A stretch of DNA of 64,000 nt from Flaccisagitta enflata (Eukaryota > Chaetognatha > Sagittoidea > Aphragmophora): NCBI GenBank assembly GCA_965153355.1, contig OZ231128.1, positions 21,576,001 through 21,640,000 on the forward strand, written 5' to 3'. The position numbers and the translations under genes were made by a program. Within the stretch, counting starts at the first letter, position 1; every line of letters begins with the position of its first letter. The notes beneath the pieces are model-generated. The model did not search any database. It was not told the DNA's origin and was given only the letters and a program-made list of their open reading frames with translations. Positions 44,487 through 57,850 of the stretch are shown piece by piece.

Positions 44487-47150
44487 TCATGGACATTAGA
44501 TAGTATGTTTACCCCTTCATGGGTGCGGGCTACCTGTACCTGGATGGAATTTACTATTTTTATGTTTTTATAACGTAAAACAAAACAGTGGCAAACTTTT
44601 TGACCAATTTTGGATACCGCGAGTTCCATTTATTCATCGCCACTCTAAGCTGGTTGTGGTGAAAATGTTGAAATGTGGTCACTTTGGGCTCAAAATCGGG
44701 CCACTTTGGTTTTGAAATTTGACCCAAAATCTGTGAGATTATGAAACTAGAGCTCAAGAGCTAACCAGTGGTGCAATCCGCATGTTGCTATCGGTTTTTG
44801 TTAAGATTTGAGAGCTTTTCAAAGATGGAAGGGTAAGAGGGTTTTTTAACCAGATGAATTTGGTGGTCAATTTTGACATTTTTTACAATTTTTGATATAT
44901 CTCCGCTTTGGATGGACAAATTTGGATGAAATTGGTGACCAAATTGAAGAGTTTTTGATGCTCTAACTGAATCTGGTAAAATTTTTGATCGATATGACCC
45001 TCAAAATTTTTGGGAGACTCTAGAAGCAGGTGCTAAAAAGTGAATTTTTTCGCCATTTTGGCTACTTTGGTCAAATGATTTGGGCACCTCCGAGATAGAA
45101 AATGATAAAAAATTGGTGGGCAAATTGATCTACTGTTCAAGACCTAACCAATGGTGCAATCGGCATGTCAATAGGTTAAAGCATATAGATTTGGCAAAGC
45201 TTCAAAGATCAGTGGGTATGATAAAATGACATTTTTTGGTAATTTTGGTCATTTTGGACTCAAAATCAGGCCACTTCCGTTTATAAATTTGCCCCGAAAT
45301 CTGTGAGATTATAAAACTAGAGCTCAAGAGCTAACCAGTGGTGCAATCCGCATGTTGCTATCGTTTTTTGTTAAGATTTGAGAGCTTTTCAAAGATGGAA
45401 GGGTATGAGGGTTTTATTACCAGATGAATTTTGTGGTCAATTTTGACATTTTTTACAATTTTTGATGTATCTCTGCTTTGGATGGACAAATTTGGATGAA
45501 ATTGGTGACCAAATTGAAGAGTTTTTGATGTTCTAATTGAATCTGGTAAAATTTTTGATCGATATGACCTTCAAAATTTTTGGGAGACTCTAGAAGCAGG
45601 TGCTACAAAGTGACTTTTTTTCGCCCTTTTGGCAACTTTGGTCAAATAATTTGGGCACTTCCGAGATAGAAAATGATAAAAAATCGGTGGGCAAATTGAT
45701 CTACTGTTCAAGACCTAACCAATGGTGCAATCGGCATGTCAATAGGTTAAAGCATATAGATTTGGCAAAGCTTCAAAGATCAGTGGGTTTGATAAAATGA
45801 CATTTTTTGGTTATTTTGGTCATTTTGGGCCAACTGATATAGCGGGTTATAATGTCTTGTGCACGCGCCTAAAAATTAATTGAAGAACACAGCATTATAT
45901 ACAATAATTTTTTGCTGCTTCCTATTGCTATATTTCTTTTAAAAAATGCCCACTGATTTTTTGTCATTTTCTATCTTGGAAATGCCCAAATTATTTAACC
46001 TAAGTAGCCAAAAGGGCGAAAAAATTCACTTTTTGGTCAGCGGCCCTGGAGGGACCGATGACCTATGATTCCACATAGGGCAAATTTTTTGGTTTCCGTC
46101 CGTCCATCCGTCTGTCTGTCCCCCCATGCCTAGAACATTGCCTCCTGGGCCTTAAATTGAGCCTTTCAAACCCCAAATCAGGCCTACCAGATCCCAAATC
46201 AGGCTTTCTAGACCTCAATCAGGTCTTTCAGACCCCAAACCAGGGCTAAGCCGACCCAAAATCAGGCCTTTTGGACCCCTGATCAGGCCTTCAAGACCTC
46301 AAATTAGGCCTTCACAGCCCATAATCAGGCCTTGAGCTCTAATTCAGACAAAAATTCAGGCCTCTAAGCCCCAACACCAGCTTCTAAAACCTCTTAGATC
46401 AGGCATCTTAGACCTCAAATCAGACAACTCGGACCTCAACTCAGGCTACTTGGACCCAAAATCAGGTCCCTGCAATTGTCCAGCTTGGAATCATAGGTCA
46501 TCGGCCCTGCGGAGGCCGCTGCCCCACTTAACTTCTCATGCCAATATAAACCAACAAGGGGGCATTGGGTACCGCTGACCATGTAACGCTTTTGCGACTT
46601 TAAACACCTGCTTCTAGAGTCTCCCAAAAATTTTGAGGGTCATATTGATCAAAAATTTTATCAGATTCAGTTAGAGCATCAAAAACTCTTCAAATTGGTC
46701 ACCAATTTCATCCAAATTCGTCCATCCAAAGCGGAGATATATCAAAAATTGTAAAAAATGTCAAAATTGACCACCAAATTCATCTGGTTAAAAAACCCTC
46801 ATACCCTTCCATCTTTGAAAAGCTCTCAAATCTTAGCAAAAAACGATAGCAACATGCGGGTTGCACCACTGGTTAGCTCTTGAGCTCTAGTTTCATAATC
46901 TCACAGATTTTGGGTCAAATTTCAAAACCAAAGTGGCCCAATTTTGAGCCCAAAGTGACCAAATTTCAACATTTTCACTACAACCACCCTGGAGTGGTGA
47001 TAATTAAATGGAACTCGCGGTATCCAAAATTGGTCAAAAAGTTTGCCACTGTTTTGTTTTACATTATAAAAACATAAAAATAGTAAATTCCGTCCAGGTA
47101 CAGGTAGCCCGCACCCGTGAAGGGGTTAACATACTATCTAATGGACATGT
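44487..47150. mobile_element. Large inverted repeat (arms about 0.55 kb) with direct subrepeats
   Basis: Left arm 44487-45060 (ATTAGATAGTATGTTTACCCC ... AGACTCTAGAAGCAGGTG) matches right arm 46605-47150 in inverse. Between the arms, a block of about 570 bp containing CAAGAGCTAACCAGTGGTGC is repeated directly. No transposase frame. Confidence 0.75.
46035..46580. mobile_element. GGTCAGCGG...CCGCTGACC element with AGGCCT/CAAATCAGG core (copy c)
   Basis: Outer ends GGTCAGCGG and CCGCTGACC are inverted; inner ends GGGACCGATGACCTATGATTCC and GGAATCATAGGTCATCGGCC are also inverted. The core is about 18 units of the type CCCAAATCAGGCCTTTCAGA. The second tandem copy is at 51639-52187. Confidence 0.7.
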
Positions 47151-47464
47151 TGATTGTACTATCTTGTCCAAAAAATGCCTCTTAATCAATAATGCGATAA
47201 ACTTTTTTCCAAGATTGTAGGTAAGGATAAACAAGAAATTGACCACCTGTTACAGGTCAAAAAGTCTCATAAGATAGATTATAACTCTGGGCATTATTAC
47301 ATTGGATCCCCAGCTTTGAGAATTTCCACGTTGTGTTGAAAAATGCTCAATTACGTTACAGTCATACTTTTAAGAGTATGTAAATCTCTGTCTGACCATT
47401 GGTTTCTAATTCTATCACTTCATAATTTTTGTTCAATCCTTGTGTCTGAAGGAAAGAAAGCCCA

Positions 47465-48344
47465 TTTTTAGTCGCGTGCACGCGACTCTACAACCCGCTT
47501 TGTCCGTTGGTCGGTCGGTCGGTCTGTCGGTTGGTCGGTCGGTTGGTCACATTTTACTTTTTTTATCAATTTTATTTCTTTAAGTCATTTTTAGTCATTC
47601 TAAGTCATTCTAAGTCATTCTAAGTCATTATAAGTCATTCTAAGTCATTTTAGGTCATTTTTAGTCCTTATTGTCATTTAGTCAATATAGTCCTTTTCAT
47701 CATTTTAAGTCATTCTAAGTCATTCTAAGTCATTTTAAATTATTTCAAGTCATTTCAAGTGATTTTAAGGCATTTTAAGTCATTCCAAGTCATTTAAAGT
47801 CATTATTGTCATTTTAGTCAATATAATCCTTTTCATCATTTTAAGTCATTTTAAGTCATTTTAAGTCATTTTAAGTCATTTTAAGTCATTTTATGTCATT
47901 TTATGCCATTTCATGTCATTTCATGTCATTTTATGTCATTTTAAGTCATTTTAAGTCATTATACGTCATTATACGTCATTTTAAGTCGTTTTAAGTCATT
48001 TTTAGTCATTATGCAATTATAGGTAATTTTAGGAAATCGTAGGTCATTATAGGTAATTATAGGTCATTATGTTATTATAGGAAATTATAGGTAATTATGG
48101 GTAATCATACATCATTATAGGTAATTATTCGTCCATATGTAATCATAGGTAATCATAGGTCTTTATAGGTACTTATAGGTCATTATTTGATAATGGGTAA
48201 TTACAGGTAATTATAGGTAATTATAGGTCATTATAGGCAACTATAGGTCAATAGGTAATTATAGTCATTACAGGAAAAAGCGCACTTATATAATTAGGCA
48301 ATTATGTAAGTCTTGCACGCGACTTATAGGTGTTGGCCTTGTTT
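47465..48344 (+). mobile_element. Hairpin-headed, minisatellite-bearing element (copy 2)
   Basis: Head T5-AG plus palindrome GTCGCGTGCACGCGAC (47471-47486), CTCTACAACCCGCTTTGTCC, (CGGT)n. The body is TAAGTCATTC/T units (47575-48010), shading into ATAGGTAATT units. The tail is CTTGCACGCGACTTATAGG...CCTTG. TTT on both sides. Confidence 0.8.
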
Positions 48345-48437
48345 GTGTTCACTGCTCCTGCCCGTTTTCATTGTTTTTGTTTTGTTTTTAGTGACAATAT
48401 TTTTTGCATGGTAATAAACAGGATGCATTTTACTTAC

Positions 48438-48509
48438 TCTTTTTGTTGTCTTTGATGGAGTTCTCATTTGAATCCACTTTGACTTCCACTTCATTGATCT
48501 CCTCAGCAG
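48438..48509 (-). pseudogene. Gene B exon 3, 3' part (copy A), separated by a mobile element
   Basis: Minus strand: T-A-E-E-I-N-E-V-E-V-K-V-D then S-I-K-D-N-K-K and the consensus donor a|gtaagt in phase 1. Its 5' side is cut by the hairpin-headed element that starts at 48510; the missing 5' part with a good acceptor is at 57851-57871. Joined, the exon is 93 nt, phase 1-1. A second copy is at 54052-54120. Confidence 0.7.
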
Positions 48510-48959
48510 TTTTTAGTCGCGTGCACGCGACTCTACACCTTGCCGTGTCGGTCGGTAGGTCGGTCGGTAGGTCCGTCGGTCGGTCGGTAGGTCACGTTTT
48601 TAAAATTATGACTTTTTAAGGTTTTTTAAGGTATTTTAAGGTACTCTAGGGTATTTCTGGGTACTTTAGGATACTTCGGGGTATTTTAGGGTACTTAAGT
48701 TATTTCAGGTACTTAAGGTATTTTAGGGTACTATCATATATTTTTGGTTACTTTTGGGTATTTTTTAGTATTGTTGAGTATAAATGGGTATCTTTAGGTG
48801 TTTTTGGGTATATTTGGGTATATTTGGGTATTTTTGGGTATTTTTGGGTATCATTGGGTATTTTTGGGTATTTTGGGTATTTTGTCAACTTTTTATTGGA
48901 CACTCGTTATTGGTTCAGAATGTAACTTTTTTTGGGGCAGACGTTATGAAGTATGAAGT

Positions 48960-49515
48960 TGTAGTATGAAGTTATGTAGTATGAGGTTGTAGTATGTAAC
49001 TTTCAGAGATAGTATGTAAGTATGTGGTATGTAAGTATGTATATGTAGTATGTATAAGCATGTAGTAAGTAAGTATGTATGTATATGTATGTATGTAATG
49101 TATGTATACATAAGTATGTATGTAAGTATATGAGTATGTAGGTATGTATGTATATATGTATATGTATATGTAGTATGTAGTACATATATGTATAGTATAA
49201 GTATGTATGTAAGCATGTAAGTATGTAAGTATGTGAGTATGTGAGTACAAGTATGTAAAGTATGTTATGTGTGTATTTATATAGTATGTACATATGTATG
49301 TACGTAAGCATGTAGTATGTAGTATGTATGTAGTTATGTAAGTATGTATAAGTATGTAGTATGTAAGTATTTAGTATGTAAATATGAGTACAGTATGTAA
49401 TTATGTGGTATGGGCAGTATGTGGCATGTATATGTAAGTATGTAAGTATGTATATGTGTAAGTAAGTATGTAAGTATGTAATATATGTAAGTATGTAAGT
49501 ATGTATGTAAGTAAG

Positions 49516-49547
<32 letters not shown>

Positions 49548-50455
49548 TGTATGTATATATATATGTAAGTATATATATGTAAGTATATAAGTATGTATGT
49601 ATGTATGTATGTATGTATGTGTATGTATGTATGTGTATGTATGTGTATATAGTAAGTATGTATGTAAGTAAGTATGTAAGTATGTATGTATGTATATGTA
49701 TGTATGTGATTATGTGAGTTTGTATATGTAAGTATGAGTATATATGTATATATATATGATATATGTATGTATATGTATATATGTATGTGAGTATGGTAGG
49801 CAAGTATGTGGTAGCATGTGGGTATGTGGGCATGTAGGTATGTAAGTATGTAAGTGGCATGTATGTATGTATGTAAGTATGTGTATGTAAGTATGTGAGT
49901 ATGTGAGTATGTAGGTGTATATGTATGTAAGTAAGTATGTAAGTATTTGAGTATGTATGTATGTAAGTATGTAAGTACGTGGGTAGGTATGTCAGTATGT
50001 TGGTAAGTATGTGCATGTGTAATTATCTAAGTGTGTGTATGTAAGTATATAAGTATGTAGTATGTATGTAAGTAACATGTAAGTAAGTATGTATGTAAGT
50101 ATGTAAATATGTGGCACATGTAAGTATGTATATGTAAGTATGTATGGGTAAGTAAGTAAGTATGGTATGTATGTATGTATGTATGTACGTATGTATGTAT
50201 ATGTATGTATAAGTATATGTATGTACATGTATAAGTATGTAATATGTATGTAAGTATATATAAGTATGTAAGCAAGTATGTATGTATATATGTATGTAGG
50301 TGCACAGTATGTAAGCAAGTATGTATGTAAGTATGTATGTATAAGAATGTATGTTATATGGTATGTATGTAAGTATGTAAGTAAGTGCGTAAGTAAGTAT
50401 GTGTTGAGTAACATGTGGGCATGTGCTGCATGCAACAGTATGTACATATATATAT
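48960..50455 (+). repeat. GTAT/GTAAGTAT array, first block
   Basis: About 1.5 kb of GTAT-based units with GTAAGTAT, GTATATGTAT and occasional GTGG variants. The long minus-strand ORFs (YIHTYLHT) are translations of this array. Confidence 0.9.
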
Positions 50456-53059
50456 ATGTAAGAGGTTTTAACCAGATGAATTTGATAGTCAATTTTGACA
50501 TTTTTTACAATTTTTGATATATCTCCGCTTTGATGGACAACGGATGAAATTGGTGACCAAATTGAAGAGTTTTTGATGCTCTAACTGAATCTGATAAAAT
50601 TTTTGATCGAAATGACCCTCAAAATTTTTGGGAGACTCTAGAAGCAGGTGTAAAAAGTGAATTTTTTCGCCATTTTGGCTACTTTGGTCAAATGATTTGG
50701 GCACCTCCGAGATAGAAAATGATAAAAAATTGGTGGGCAAATTGATCTACTGTTCAAGACCTAACCAATGGTGCAATCGGCATGTCAATAGGTTAAAGCA
50801 TATAGATTTGGCAAAGCTTCAAAGATCAGTGGGTATGATAAAATGACATTTTTTGGTAATTTTGGTCATTTTGGACTCAAAATCAGGCCACTTCCGTTTA
50901 TAAATTTCCCCGAAATCTGTGAGATTATAAAACTAGAGCTCAAGAGCTAACCAGTGGTGCAATCCGCATGTTATCGTTTTTGTTAAGATTTGAGAGCTTT
51001 TCAAAGATGGAAGGGTATGAGGGTTTTATTACCAGATGAATTTTGTGGTCAATTTTGACATTTTTTACAATTTTTGATGTATCTCTGCTTTGGATGGACA
51101 AATTTGGATGAAATTGGTGACCAAATTGAAGAGTTTTTGATGTTCTAATTGAATCTGGTAAAATTTTTGATCGATATGACCTTCAAAATTTTTGGGAGAC
51201 TCTAGAAGCAGGTGCTACAAAGTGACTTTTTTTCGCCCTTTTGGCAACTTTGGTCAAATAATTTGGGCACTTCCGAGATAGAAAATGATAAAAAATCGGT
51301 GGGCAAATTGATCTACTGTTCAAGACCTAACCAATGGTGCAATCGGCATGTCAATAGGTTAAAGCATATAGATTTGGCAAAGCTTCAAAGATCAGTGGGT
51401 TTGATAAAATGACATTTTTTGGTTATTTTGGTCATTTTGGGCCAACTGATATAGCGGGTTATAATGTCTTGTGCACGCGCCTAAAAATTAATTGAAGAAC
51501 ACAGCATTATATACAATAATTTTTTGCTGCTTCCTATTGCTATATTTCTTTTAAAAAATGCCCACTGATTTTTTGTCATTTTCTATCTTGGAAATGCCCA
51601 AATTATTTAACCTAAGTAGCCAAAAGGGAAATTCACTTTTGGTCAGCGGCCCTGGAGGGACCGATGACCTATGATTCCACATAGGGCAAATTTTTTGGTT
51701 TCCGTCCGTCCATCCGTCTGTCTGTCCCCCCATGCCTAGAACATTGCCTCCTGGGCCTTAAATTGAGCCTTTCAAACCCCAAATCAGGCCTACCAGATCC
51801 CAAATCAGGCTTTCTAGACCTCAATCAGGTCTTTCAGACCCCAAACCAGGGCTAAGCCGACCCAAAATCAGGCCTTTTGGACCCCTGATCAGGCCTTCAA
51901 GACCTCAAATTAGGCCTTCACAGCCCATAATCAGGCCTTGAGCTCTAATTCAGACAAAAATTCAGGCCTCTAAGCCCCAACACCAGCTTCTAAAACCTCT
52001 TAGATCAGGCATCTTAGACCTCAAATCAGACAACTCGGACCTCAACTCAGGCTACTTGGACCCAAAATCAGGTCCCTGCAATTGTCCAGCTTGGAATCAT
52101 AGGTCATCGGCCCTGCGGAGGCCGCTGCCCCACTTAACTTCTCATGCCAATATAAACCAACAAGGGGGCATTGGGTACCGCTGACCATGTAACGCTTTTG
52201 CGACTTTAAACACCTGCTTCTAGAGTCTCCCAAAAATTTTGAGGGTCATATTGATCAAAAATTTTATCAGATTCAGTTAGAGCATCAAAAACTCTTCAAA
52301 TTGGTCACCAATTTCATCCAAATTCGTCCATCCAAAGCGGAGATATATCAAAAATTGTAAAAAATGTCAAAATTGACCACCAAATTCATCTGGTTAAAAA
52401 ACCCTCATACCCTTCCATCTTTGAAAAGCTCTCAAATCTTAGCAAAAAACGATAGCAACATGCGGGTTGCACCACTGGTTAGCTCTTGAGCTCTAGTTTC
52501 ATAATCTCACAGATTTTGGAAAATTTCAAAGTGGCCCATTTGAGCCCAAAGCGACAAATTTCAACATTTTCACTACAACCACCCTGGAGTGGTGATAATT
52601 AAATGGAACTCGCGGTATCCAAAATTGGTCAAAAAGTTTGCCACTGTTTTGTTTTACATTATAAAAACATAAAAATAGTAAATTCCGTCCAGGTACAGGT
52701 AGCCCGCACCCGTGAAGGGGTTAACATACTATCTAATGGACATGTTGATTGTACTATCTTGTCCAAAAAATGCCTCTTAATCAATAATGCGATAAACTTT
52801 TTTCCAAGATTGTAGGTAAGGATAAACAAGAAATTGACCACCTGTTACAGGTCAAAAAGTCTCATAAGATAGATTATAACTCTGGGCATTATTACATTGG
52901 ATCCCCAGCTTTGAGAATTTCCACGTTGTGTTGAAAAATGCTCAATTACGTTACAGTCATACTTTTAAGAGTATGTAAATCTCTGTCTGACCATTGGTTT
53001 CTAATTCTATCACTTCATAATTTTTGTTCAATCCTTGTGTCTGAAGGAAAGAAAGCCCA

Positions 53060-53958
53060 TTTTTAGTCGCGTGCACGCGACTCTACAACCCGCTGTCCGT
53101 TGGTCGGCCGGCTCTGTCTGCTATCGGTTGGTCGGTCGGTTGGTCACATTTTACTTTTTTATCAATTTTATTTCTTTAAGTCATTTTTTTAGTCATTCTA
53201 AGTCATTCTAAGTCATTCTAAGTCATTCTAAGTCATTCTAAGTCATTTTAGGTCATTTTTAGTCCTTATTGTCATTTAGTCAATATAGTCCTTTTCATCA
53301 TTTTAAGTCATTCTAAGTCATTCTAAGTCATTTTAAATTATTTCAAGTCATTTCAAGTGAGATTTAAGGCATTTTAAGTCATTCCAAGTCATTTGAAGTG
53401 TTTGAATATTGTCATTTTAGTCAATATAACTTTCATCATTTTAAGTCATTTTAAGTCATTTTAAGTCATTTTAAGTCATTTTAAGTCATTTTATGTCATT
53501 TTATGTCATTTCATGTCATTTCATGTCATTTCATGTCATTTTATTTCATTTTAAGTCATTATACGTCATTATACGTCATTTTAAGTCGTTTTAAGTCATT
53601 TTTAGTCATTATTGCAATTATAGGTAATGAAATCGAGGTCAATATAAGGTAAATTATAGGTCATTATGTTATTATAGATAATTATGTAGGTAATTATAAG
53701 TAATCATACACTATAGGTAATTATTCGTCCATATGTAATCATAGGTAATCATAGGTCTTTATAGGTACTTATAGGTCATTATTTGATAATGGGTAATTAC
53801 AGGTAATTATAGGATTATAGGTCATTATAGGTAATTATAGGTCATTATAGGCAACTATAGGTCAATAGGTAATTATAGTCATTACAGGAAAAAGCGCACT
53901 TATATAATTAGGCAATTATGTAAGTCTTGCACGCGACTTATAGGTGTTGGCCTTGTTT
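53060..53958 (+). mobile_element. Hairpin-headed element, duplicate of copy 2
   Basis: Same head, palindrome (53066-53081), TAAGTCATT and ATAGGTAATT arrays and tail as 47465-48344, with scattered indels in the CGGT tract. Confidence 0.75.
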
Positions 53959-54051
53959 GTGTTCACTGCTCCTGCCCGTTTTCATTGTTTTTGTTTTGTT
54001 TTTAGTGACAATATTTTTTGCATGGTAATAAACAGGATGCATTTTACTTAC

Positions 54052-54120
54052 TCTTTTTGTTGTCTTTGATGGAGTTCTCATTTGAATCCACTTTGACTTC
54101 CACTTCATTGATCTCCCAGC
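54052..54120 (-). pseudogene. Gene B exon 3, 3' part (copy B)
   Basis: It has the same coding string and donor as 48438-48509, but the 5' edge differs (CTGGGAG in place of CTGAGGAG) and the adjoining head is degenerate. It may be an assembly duplicate. Confidence 0.5.
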
Positions 54121-54544
54121 AGTTTTTAATGCTACACGTGCTGCTCACACCTTGTGGTCGTGGTCGGTCGGTAGGTCGGCTGGTAGGTCCGCTCACGGCT
54201 CTAGTAGTCACGTTTTTAAAATTCATGACTTTTTGGTTTTTTACATTGGGCTGTACCTAGGTATTTCTGGGTACTTAGATACTTCCCTGGTATTTTAGGG
54301 TACTGGTTATCAGGTAATTTTACAGTATTTTAGGGTACCATCATATTTTTGGTTACTTTTGGTATTTCTTTTTAGTATTGTTGAGTATAAATGGGTATCT
54401 TTAGGTGTTTTTGGCATATTTATATATTTGGGCATACTTTTAAGTATTTTGGCATCACAAGTATTTTGGGTATTTTGGGTATTTTGTCAACTTTTATTGG
54501 ACACTCGTCCGTTATTGTCTTAACAAACTTTTTTGGGGCAGACG

Positions 54545-57500
54545 TTATGAAGTATGTAGGTTGTAGTATAGAAGTCACGTAGTATGAGGTTGTAGTATGT
54601 GAATCTCAGAGATAGTATGTGGCATGTGGGCATGTGTATGTGGGCATGTATATGTAAGTAAGTACATGCATGTATATGTAAGTATGTATGTAAGTATATA
54701 CGTAAGTATGTATATATGTAAGTATGTAAGTATGTATGTAAGTATGTAAGTACATAAGTATGTAAGTATGTAAGTATATGAGTATGTAGGTACGTATGTA
54801 AGTAAGTATGTAAGTATGTACATAAAGTATGTGGGCATGGGCATGGCAAGTATGTAAGTATGTATGTATATATGTATATATGTAGCATGTGAGTATGGAG
54901 TACGTAGGTGGGTGCTATGTTACATGGGCATGTGGGTGGCTTCACAGATGTGTGTGTATATGTGTTACCATATGTGTAAGTATGTGAGTATGTAGGTAAG
55001 TATGTAATTATGTAAGTATGTGGGCATGTAAGAAGTATGTATAAAGATTTAAGCACGAAGTATGTATATATGTAATTATGTAAAAGATAGGGGTGGCACT
55101 GAGGCAAGTATGTAAGTATGTGGGTATGTGCATGTAAGCATGGGCAGGCATGTATGTAAGCATGTACCATGTGTAAGTATAAGTATGTAAGTACAGTATG
55201 TAAGTATATGCATGTGAGTGTATGTATGTAATGTATGTATGTATGTACGTATGTATGTATAAGATGTATGTGTATATATATATATATAAGTATGTGTATG
55301 TATGTTATATATGTATCATGTATGTATGTATGTATGTATATATATGTATGTATGTATATATATATATGTATATGTATGTATGTGTTATATATGTAATATG
55401 ATTATGTATGTTTGTATGTAAGTATGTAAGTATGTGAGTATGATGTGGCATGGGCATGTGGGCATGGCATGTGGCACGTGGGCATGTGGGCATGGGCATG
55501 TGGCATGGGCGCGTAAGTATGTAAGTGCTGTGGCATGTGAGCATGTGCAGGCACGCATGTGGGCAAGCATGGGCATAGGGCATGTACATGTGAGTATGTA
55601 AGCATATGGTATGTATATATGTATATGTAAGTATGTAAGTATGTGAGTATGTAGTATGTAGGCATGTGTATGTAAGTATATGTGTTATTTGAGTATGTAT
55701 GTATGTATATGTATACGTAAGTATGTAAGTATGTCAGTATGTTGGTAAGTATGGGCATGGGCATTTATCTAAGTGTGGTGGCACAGGTATGTATGATACA
55801 TGTTAGCATATATATATGTAGTATGTAAACAGTATGTATATATGCATGTATGTATGTATATATATATGTATGTATGTATGTATGTACGTATATGTATGCA
55901 TCGTATGTATGTGTAAGTATGTATATGTGGCATATACATGTGGGCAGCAAGCAAGTATATGTGGGCAAGTAGTATGTAAGCATGTGCTAGCATGTATGTG
56001 TTATATATGTGTATAAGTAAGTATGTAAGTATGTATTAAAGTATGTATGTAAGTATGTATGTATAAGAATGTATGTAAGTATGTAAGTATGTGGTATGTA
56101 TGTAAGTATGTAAGTAAATGTAAGTAAGTATGTATGTAAGTATTTATGTAAGTATGTAAATATGCAGTATGTAAGTAAGTATGTAGGTATGCAGTATGTA
56201 AGTATGTAGTATGAGTATGGTATGTAAGTATGTAAGTATGTAAGTATGTAAGTATTTAAGTATGTAAGTATGTAAGTATGTAAGTATAATACGTAAGTAT
56301 GTAAGTATGTGAGTATATATAAGTATGTAATTATGTAGTATGTAAGTATGTATGAAGTATGTATGTAAGTATTTAAGTATGTAAGTATGTAGTAGTATAT
56401 AAGTATGTATGTAAGTATGTATAAGTATGTAGTATGTAAGTTGTGTATGTAAGTATGTAAGTATATATGTATGTATGTAAGTATGTATGTATGTATATGT
56501 AAGTATGTATCTAAGTATGTAAGTATGTGAAGTATAAGTAAGTATGTAATGTATGTATGTATGTATGTATGTGGGTATGAAATAAGATGAAACTGGCAGT
56601 AATGATCATGTCGACATGTGGTATTTATAGGTGTATGGGTAAATGTGGTAAGGTGGGTATGTGGGTATGTGGTGCATGTGAGTGTATAAGTATGAGTATG
56701 TAAGTATGTGGTACTAAGTATAAGTATGTAAGTGCTGTGGCATGTAAGTATGTAAGTATGTAAGTATGTAGGTAAGTATGTAAGTGAAGTATGTAAGTAT
56801 GTAAAGTATGTAAGTATGTAAGTATGTAAGTATGTGAGTATGTAAGTAAGTATGTATGTATGTATGTAAGTATGTAAGTATGTAAGTATGTGAGTATGTG
56901 AGTATGTAGGTAAGTATGTATGTAAGTAAGTATGTAAGTATTTGAGTATGTATGTATGTAAGTATGTAAGTACGTAAGTATGTAAGTATGTCAGTATGTT
57001 GGTAAGTATGTAAGTATGTAAGTAATTATCTAAGTGTGTAGGTATGTAAGTATGTAAGTATGTAAGTATGTATGTAAGTAAGTATGTAAGTAAGTATGTA
57101 TGTAAGTATGTAAATATGTAAGTAAGTATGTAAGTATGTAAGTATGCAAGTATGTATGTAAGTAAGTAAGTAAGTATGTATGTATGTATGTATGTACGTA
57201 TGTATGTATGTACGTATGTATGTAAGTAAGTATGTATGTATGTAAGTATATAAGTATGTAAGTAAGTAAGTAAGTATGTAAGTATGTAAGTAAGTAGGTA
57301 TGTAAGTATGTAAGCAAGTATGTATGTAAGTATGTATGTAAGTATGTAAGTAAGTATGTAAGTATGTAAGCAAGTATGTATGTAAGTATGTATGTATAAG
57401 AATGTATGTAAGTATATGGTATGTATGTAAGTATGTAAGTAAATATGTAAGTATGTATGTATGTAAGTATATAAATATGTAAGTATGTAATTAGGTAAGT

Positions 57501-57790
57501 ATGTAAGTATGTATGTAAGTATGCAGTATGTAAGTATGTAGTAAGTAAGTATGCAGTATGTTAAGTATGTAGTATGTTAAGTATGTATGTATAAGAATGT
57601 ATGTAAGTATATGGTATGTATGTAAGTATGTAAGTAAATATGTAAGTATGTATGTATGTAAGTATATAAATATGTAAGTATGTAATTATGTTAGTATGTA
57701 AGTATGTATGTAAGTATGCAGTATGTAAGTATGTAGTAAGTAAGTATGCAGTATGTTAAGTATGTAGTATGTTAAGTATGTAGTTGTGTG
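54545..57790 (+). repeat. GTAT/GTAAGTAT array, second block (3.2 kb)
   Basis: The unit is as in the first block, with GGGCATGTGG-type variants at 54600-55600 and more regular GTAAGTAT later. A short non-repeat island lies at about 56576-56630. Larger repeats occur inside, for example the block at 57395-57540 recurs at 57585-57730. Confidence 0.9.
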
Positions 57791-57850
57791 TAGTATGAAG
57801 TTGTGTAGTTTTGTGTAACTTAGCACGCGACTGTTGGCCTGTTGGGCTTG

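Larger units (their letters stand above)
43885..48437 (-). other. Gene B intron: large inverted-repeat region and hairpin-headed element
   Basis: It holds the inverted repeat 44487-47150, a GGGCAGCGG-family element inside it, and a hairpin-headed element 47465-48344. I see no coding potential in either strand beyond chance ORFs. Confidence 0.7.
44838..50460. repeat. Tandem duplication unit, copy A (5.6 kb)
   Basis: The sequence from the left inverted-repeat arm through the hairpin-headed element, the exon-3 piece and the start of the GTAT array recurs from 50461 onward at an offset of 5595-5620 bp. Confidence 0.85.
50461..54544. repeat. Tandem duplication unit, copy B, with many small deletions
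   Basis: This aligns to 44838-48950 but with many 1-5 nt losses and local scrambling, for example around 52517-52560 and 54130-54500. Even the hairpin head (54123) is garbled, whereas copy A is clean. Confidence 0.8.

Noticed and set aside
44313-44573. 86-codon plus-strand ORF in a gene B intron
   Set aside because: No splice or start context, and the end runs into the inverted-repeat arm. Treated as chance.
45600-45800. 66-codon ORF, identical at 51212-51412
   Set aside because: Identity reflects the DNA duplication; the ORF lies in repeat arms, starts arbitrarily and has no recognisable domain.
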